A stretch of 7,716 nucleotides of DNA from an uncultured Burkholderiaceae bacterium (GTDB lineage Bacteria > Pseudomonadota > Gammaproteobacteria > Burkholderiales > Burkholderiaceae_F): the NCBI GenBank assembly GCA_937936215.1, contig CALGWX010000010.1, forward strand, positions 1 to 7,716, given 5' to 3'. How positions within the stretch are numbered: the first letter of the stretch is position 1; each line of letters starts with the position of its first letter. The notes under the pieces were generated by a model. The model did not search any database and was not told the origin of the DNA. It was given only the letters and a program-made list of their open reading frames with translations. Positions 6,181 through 7,716 of this stretch are shown here, piece by piece. The position numbers and the translations under genes were made by a program.

Positions 6181-7716
6181 CGCCCGACGCCGCCTTGCCG
6201 CAGTGCTGCTTAGCACCGCCGCGCCGTGGGCAGCCGCCGGGGCAATCGACGCCGAGTCGCTCTGCCGGACGGTAGCCGCCGAAACCGCGGCCTGGCGGCC
6301 GTTTCTCGATCCCGCGCTCGTCGCGGCCTCTCCGACGCGAGACGGTCAACTGCCGCTGTTCCGCGAGCTGATCGCCGCGCCGGATGCCGCCCCCTGCCGC
6401 GCCGCCAGGCTGGCGGCATCGGCGGCAGCGGCAATCGCTTCGCCAACGGAGGCGATGCGCTGGCTGAGCGAAGTGGGCGGCGTCGCGCTCAAGCCGCGGC
6501 CACCGGCAACGCGGATCAGCGCCGTCGATCCACTCGCCGCAGCGCTCGAAGGGCTGCGGCCATCCACCCCAAGCAAGGCAGAAAGCTGGACGGCCGTCGT
6601 TCCGAGCCGCGAGCAGCTTCCCGAGCCGCTGCGGCGGGAAGTGGCCCTACTGCTCGCCGCCATCGGCGGTGCGCGAGAGCAGTTGATCGCCGCCACGGCG
6701 CGCTTGCCTACGGAACTCGACGCGGCATCTTTGCGGGCGCAGGCGCTGCACGGCACCCCACCGCCCGCGCCGGAGCTTGACATCCTGCACCTGTTGCCGC
6801 GGCTCGATCGCGAGCGGCTGGCGCAAGGCATGGTGGACCTAGTCGCTGCGGTCGAGCGCTTCGCGCGCTTCGCCGCCATCGCGGACGCGCTACCGGCGGT
6901 CATCTGGAGGATCGATACCCCGCTGGGCGAGGTGATCGTCGACACCACCGGCCGCGACAACGACTACACGCTGGCGGCGCCCTTGCTTGTCGTCGACATC
7001 GGCGGCAACGATCGCTACCGGTTCACCGCCGCGCCGCCGGCGCGCCACGTCTCGGTGCTCGTCGATCTTGGCGGCCACGATGCGTACGTCGCGGCCGCGG
7101 ACGGCGCCGATCCGTCGGCGGCCACGGTCGGCTACGGCGTGCTGTGGGACAGCGACGACGATGACGTCCACCAAGGCGGCCACCTCGCGCAGGCCGCGGC
7201 CGTCCTCGGTGCGGCGCTGCTCTTCGATGGTGGCGGCATCGACCGGTTCTCCGCCGACGGCCACGCGCAGGGTTACGCGTTCGGCGGCCTGGCGCTGCTG
7301 CTGGCCAGCGGTGGCGGCGATGACGCCTACGACGCGGTGACCCACGCGCAGGGCAGCGGCGGGCCGATGGGGGTGGCGGCGCTGCTCGATGGTGGCGGCG
7401 ACGACGCCTACACGCTGCGCGCCGAACCCCTGCTGCGGCCGTCACCGCAACTGGCCACCCACAACACCTCGATGGGCCAGGGCGCCGGCCGCGGCTGGCG
7501 CCCCTCGGCCGACCGCGATGGCGCCGCCGGCGGCATCGGGATCCTGATCGACCTGGCGGGCAACGACCGCTACGCCGCGCAGGTGTTCGCGCAAGGCGCT
7601 GGCTTCTACGAAGGGCTTGGCCTGCTCGTCGATGGCGGCGGCCACGACACCTTCGACGCGGCGTGGTATGCGATGGGCGCGGCGGCGCATGCGGCCGCGG
7701 GCGTCTTCGTCAAGCT
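6167..7716 (+). CDS. Predicted secreted protein with DxGGxDxY repeats (3' partial)
   Basis: This frame is open from GTG 6167 to the right edge (516 complete codons, no stop), overlapping the glycosyltransferase gene by 14 nt, which suggests translational coupling. Residues 1-26 look like a signal peptide: basic ARRR (6-9), hydrophobic LAAVLLSTAAPWAAAG, and small residues for cleavage near 24-26. Residues about 27-250 are alanine-rich, probably helical, with no recognised domain. From about 259 onward the chain carries turns of the form D-x-G-G-x-D-x-Y/F, with first aspartates at 259 (degenerate), 277, 300, 328 (degenerate), 354, 408, 462 and 489 and a related S-G-G-G-D-D-x-Y at 381. Between them come A-Q-G-x-G and G-x-G/A-x-L-L segments. 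The motif resembles half of an RTX calcium site, but spacing is about 27 residues rather than 9. I do not recognise a named function. A secreted or surface beta-solenoid, perhaps metal-binding, is the most likely shape. The start codon is uncertain because no ATG is nearby. Confidence 0.78.
   Translation, partial: MWHVDARRRLAAVLLSTAAPWAAAGAIDAESLCRTVAAETAAWRPFLDPALVAASPTRDGQLPLFRELIAAPDAAPCRAARLAASAAAAIASPTEAMRWLSEVGGVALKPRPPATRISAVDPLAAALEGLRPSTPSKAESWTAVVPSREQLPEPLRREVALLLAAIGGAREQLIAATARLPTELDAASLRAQALHGTPPPAPELDILHLLPRLDRERLAQGMVDLVAAVERFARFAAIADALPAVIWRIDTPLGEVIVDTTGRDNDYTLAAPLLVVDIGGNDRYRFTAAPPARHVSVLVDLGGHDAYVAAADGADPSAATVGYGVLWDSDDDDVHQGGHLAQAAAVLGAALLFDGGGIDRFSADGHAQGYAFGGLALLLASGGGDDAYDAVTHAQGSGGPMGVAALLDGGGDDAYTLRAEPLLRPSPQLATHNTSMGQGAGRGWRPSADRDGAAGGIGILIDLAGNDRYAAQVFAQGAGFYEGLGLLVDGGGHDTFDAAWYAMGAAAHAAAGVFVK
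6941..7660 (+). repeat. Protein-level repeat array, about 27-residue period
   Basis: Within the partial secreted protein, aspartate-glycine turns recur at residues 277, 300, 328, 354, 381, 408, 462 and 489, so the spacings are 23, 28, 26, 27, 27, 54 and 27. The 54-residue step equals two periods and contains a diverged, proline- and arginine-bearing unit (MGQGAGRGW region) instead of a clear turn. A typical unit runs aromatic residue, about six residues, AQGxG, about five residues, GxGLLxD, GGxDxY. The repeats are alike in protein but moderately diverged in DNA, apart from reuse of GATGGTGGCGGC (7226-7237 and 7388-7399), pointing to old duplications plus some recent homogenisation. Confidence 0.75.

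Noticed and set aside
6941..7660. Classical RTX (hemolysin-type) calcium-binding array
   Set aside because: Single half-motifs recur every 27 residues or so; there are no tandem GGxGxDxUx nonapeptides and no visible RTX secretion signal in the partial sequence.

Overview
The window is a dense, very GC-rich, single-chromosome-like stretch with G/C-ending codons, GTG starts and long antisense shadow frames. This base composition and the close match of the first two genes to common proteobacterial forms suggest a high-GC proteobacterium. A betaproteobacterium (Rhodocyclales/Burkholderiales-like) is my best guess, but no marker gene in the window proves it.

Layout. (1) Positions 1-594, plus strand: the C-terminal two thirds of a fold-type II PLP enzyme of the threonine dehydratase type, cut by the left edge. 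(2) 749-1639, plus: a complete PhzF-family isomerase-like protein. These two look like ordinary metabolic genes. (3) 1743-2108 and 2176-4173, both minus: a DUF2304-type small membrane protein with a C-terminal coiled coil, preceded on its strand by a 665-residue polytopic membrane protein with a C-terminal TPR domain. (4) 4348-6180, plus and divergent from the TPR gene: one protein carrying a GT4 glycosyltransferase followed by a GT2 glycosyltransferase of the polyprenyl-phosphate sugar synthase kind. (5) 6167 to the right edge, plus, overlapping the glycosyltransferase gene by 14 nt: a predicted secreted protein whose second half is an array of roughly 27-residue repeats built around D-x-G-G-x-D-x-Y/F. 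It is cut by the window end.

How the genes may work together (inference). Regions 3-5 read as a surface-glycosylation locus. The GT2 domain resembles DPM1-like enzymes that charge a polyprenyl phosphate with a sugar. DUF2304 proteins are typically encoded beside such GT2s. The TPR protein has the layout of TMTC-like GT-C proteins (acidic DD in the first outside loop, many membrane spans, C-terminal TPRs), which take sugar from a lipid phosphate and place it on protein. The repeat protein is exported and is translationally linked to the glycosyltransferase, so it could be a client. No step of this model is shown directly by the sequence.

There is no tRNA, rRNA, IS element, CRISPR array or convincing terminator. 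The largest gaps (595-748, 1640-1742, 2109-2175, 4174-4347) are all under 200 bases.
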